Source: Gemmatimonadaceae bacterium (GTDB taxonomy: Bacteria; Gemmatimonadota; Gemmatimonadetes; Gemmatimonadales; Gemmatimonadaceae). Taken from it: DNA of 33,699 nt. The stretch lies in contig JALOPS010000005.1 of the NCBI GenBank assembly GCA_025453745.1, positions 1-33,699 of the forward strand. The letters are read 5' to 3'. A program made the translations under genes and the position numbers. Of this stretch, positions 32,322 to 33,699 are shown in pieces (position 1 is the first letter of the stretch; the number at the start of each line of letters is the position of its first letter). The notes beneath the pieces are model-generated. The model saw only the letters and a program-made list of their open reading frames with translations. It searched no databases and was not told the origin of the DNA.

Positions 32322-33614
32322 ATGTCCGACGTGCAGGATCGTCGCCGTTTCCTCGCGTTTCTGGCCGCCAGCCCGTTGTTCGCCGGCGAGGCACAGGCGG
32401 CCGTGCGGCGACTCGTCGCCCGCGAGGCGCCGCGTCGCGATACGCTCGATTTCGCCGTGCAGCTCGTCGATGCGTCGCGGCAACCGACGCCCATTCGGCG
32501 CGCGGCCGACGCGCTCGATGTCTTTGACTTCGAACCCGTCGCCGAGCGGCGCATCCCCATCGCGCACTGGGGCTACCTGGCCGGGGGCACCGACGACGAT
32601 GCGACCATTGCCGCCAATCGCGACGGGTTTGCGCGTTGGGCGTTGCGACCGCGTCGCCTGGTCGACACGAGCCGCGTCGACGCCTCGGTGACCCTGCTCG
32701 GCCAGCGCTGGCCCACGCCCATCGTCATCAACCCGGTCGGTTACCAGCGCGCCTTTCATCCGCTCGGAGAGTTGGCTGTGGCTCGCGCCGCGCGCGCGAA
32801 GGAGCACCTGCAGGTGCTCTCGACCGTCAGCACAACGTCCATCGAAGACGCCATTGCCGCGCGCGGCGCGCCGCTCTGGTACCAGCTCTACCACGACGCC
32901 GGCGACTGGGCCCGCACGAAGCAGATCGTCAGGCGCGTCGAAGCCGCCGGCGCCTCGGCGATCGTGTTCACCGTCGATCTGCTGGCCGGCAGCAATCGGG
33001 AGACGCTCGTGCGATCCGCCCGTCGTGATCCGCGCAATTGTCTGACCTGTCACGAGGGCGGGCCACCGGTGCCAGGCATGACCGGCAATGTTGCGGATCG
33101 TCGCGGCCAGTCACGCATCCCGATGCTCAATGGCTATCCGCCGGTCCCGCGCGAGCCGGAAGTGGGGCTCGCCACGTGGGAGTGGGTGAAGCGTTTGCAG
33201 GACACCACCACGCTGCCGGTGCTGCTCAAGGGCATCGTGACGAAGGAAGACGCGGAGCTCGCGGTCGCGCAGGGGATCCGTGGGCTCTTCTGCTCCAATC
33301 ATGGTGGGCGCGCGGAGAACTCACGGCGCGCGTCGGTGGCGTCGTTGCCCGAGGTGCTCGAGGGCGCGCAAGGCAAGATCCCCGTGATCCTCGACGGCGG
33401 CGTGCGGCGGGGCACCGATGTGTTCACCGCACTCGCACTCGGCGCGACCGCCGTGGGCATCGGCCGCCCGTACATCTGGGGGCTTGGGGCGTTCGGGCAG
33501 GAAGGGGTGGAGATGGTGCTGGCGATTCTGCGGAAGGAAACCGAATTGGTGATGGCGCAGTGCGGAGCGCCGAGTATCGCGCGGATCACGCGCGCGCACG
33601 TCGTGGCGCGGTGA
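32322..33614 (+). CDS. FMN-dependent alpha-hydroxyacid oxidase/dehydrogenase, Tat-exported, with CxxCH motif
   Basis: This 430-residue enzyme oxidises a 2-hydroxyacid such as lactate or glycolate using FMN. The N-terminus DRRRFLAFLAASPLFAGEAQA is a Tat-type signal, fitting export of a folded flavoprotein. Active-site parts are Tyr85 (HWGYLAGGTDDD), YQLY (187-190), Lys303 (VLLKGIV), catalytic His327 with Arg330 (SNHGGR), and the phosphate site DGGVRRGTD (358-366) with GRP at 381-383. Residues 240-244 (CLTCH) form a CxxCH motif in the mobile loop-4 region. That motif is the usual site of covalent haem c, though a metal or structural role is also possible. The usual SNHGGRQLD reads SNHGGRAENS here. 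The electron acceptor is unknown. It is divergent from the cyclophilin gene. Confidence 0.9.
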   Translation: MSDVQDRRRFLAFLAASPLFAGEAQAAVRRLVAREAPRRDTLDFAVQLVDASRQPTPIRRAADALDVFDFEPVAERRIPIAHWGYLAGGTDDDATIAANRDGFARWALRPRRLVDTSRVDASVTLLGQRWPTPIVINPVGYQRAFHPLGELAVARAARAKEHLQVLSTVSTTSIEDAIAARGAPLWYQLYHDAGDWARTKQIVRRVEAAGASAIVFTVDLLAGSNRETLVRSARRDPRNCLTCHEGGPPVPGMTGNVADRRGQSRIPMLNGYPPVPREPEVGLATWEWVKRLQDTTTLPVLLKGIVTKEDAELAVAQGIRGLFCSNHGGRAENSRRASVASLPEVLEGAQGKIPVILDGGVRRGTDVFTALALGATAVGIGRPYIWGLGAFGQEGVEMVLAILRKETELVMAQCGAPSIARITRAHVVAR

Positions 33615-33699
33615 GCGGCGGGACGATCGCGCGGCGAGTGCGGCCTGCCGTGTCTGCCGCCTGACCGACGCTCCTCTTGCTGCCGATTACGTCGGCGCG

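Overview
The window is about 33.7 kb of very GC-rich bacterial DNA, densely packed with genes. It carries many exported or lipid-anchored proteins, two very long Asp-box/VPS10-type beta-propeller proteins, S8 proteases with PKD repeats, an M1 aminopeptidase, exported FMN and PLP enzymes, and a DUF3179 protein. This mix and codon use suggest a Gemmatimonadota-like (or Acidobacteria-like) free-living heterotroph. That assignment is an inference from gene content; no rRNA or other phylogenetic marker is present. I saw no tRNA, rRNA, CRISPR array, transposase or phage gene, and no gene-free stretch exceeds 300 bases.

Layout. (1) 1-2190, plus strand: the tail of a TetR-type regulator, then a DNA-alkylation repair pair. 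The pair is an Ada-AlkA fusion gene that looks broken by an internal deletion with frameshift, overlapped by an intact O6-methylguanine methyltransferase gene. (2) 2291-3830, plus: an ECF sigma factor, a small single-pass membrane protein (candidate anti-sigma) and a Spy/CpxP-like periplasmic protein, coupled by ATGA overlaps. (3) 3910-5055: a membrane-anchored DUF3179 protein. (4) 5089-6139: a type II toxin-antitoxin module (Xre/MbcA-type antitoxin, RES-domain toxin) behind a perfect 20-bp palindrome. (5) 13751-6291, minus: an apparent four-gene operon of VPS10-type protein, D-2-hydroxyacid dehydrogenase, DoxX protein and M1 aminopeptidase; the last has an in-frame TGA at codon 522. (6) 13961-18860: a minus-strand S8 protease lipoprotein, a plus-strand exported class V aminotransferase, and a plus-strand S8 protease lipoprotein with three PKD-like domains. 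(7) 18870-22821: a small lipoprotein (minus) and a second VPS10-type protein (plus). (8) 22775-25676: two divergently transcribed amino-acid permeases, one GabP-like. (9) 31195-25680, minus: a tightly overlapped operon of TonB-dependent receptor, short PstS-like protein, Leu-type substrate-binding lipoprotein and hybrid histidine kinase, with no ABC permease or ATPase. (10) 31429-33614: a cyclophilin-type lipoprotein (minus) and a Tat-exported FMN alpha-hydroxyacid oxidase with a CxxCH motif (plus).

How the genes may work together. Exported proteases, the aminopeptidase and the amino-acid permeases fit a lifestyle based on peptides and amino acids. The most unusual unit is region 9. A receptor and two binding-protein-like genes are translationally coupled to a sensor kinase without transporter parts, which suggests a ligand-sensing relay rather than an uptake system. 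Two genes (ada-alkA and the M1 peptidase) carry single disruptions in otherwise well-preserved sequence; these may be recent mutations or consensus errors.
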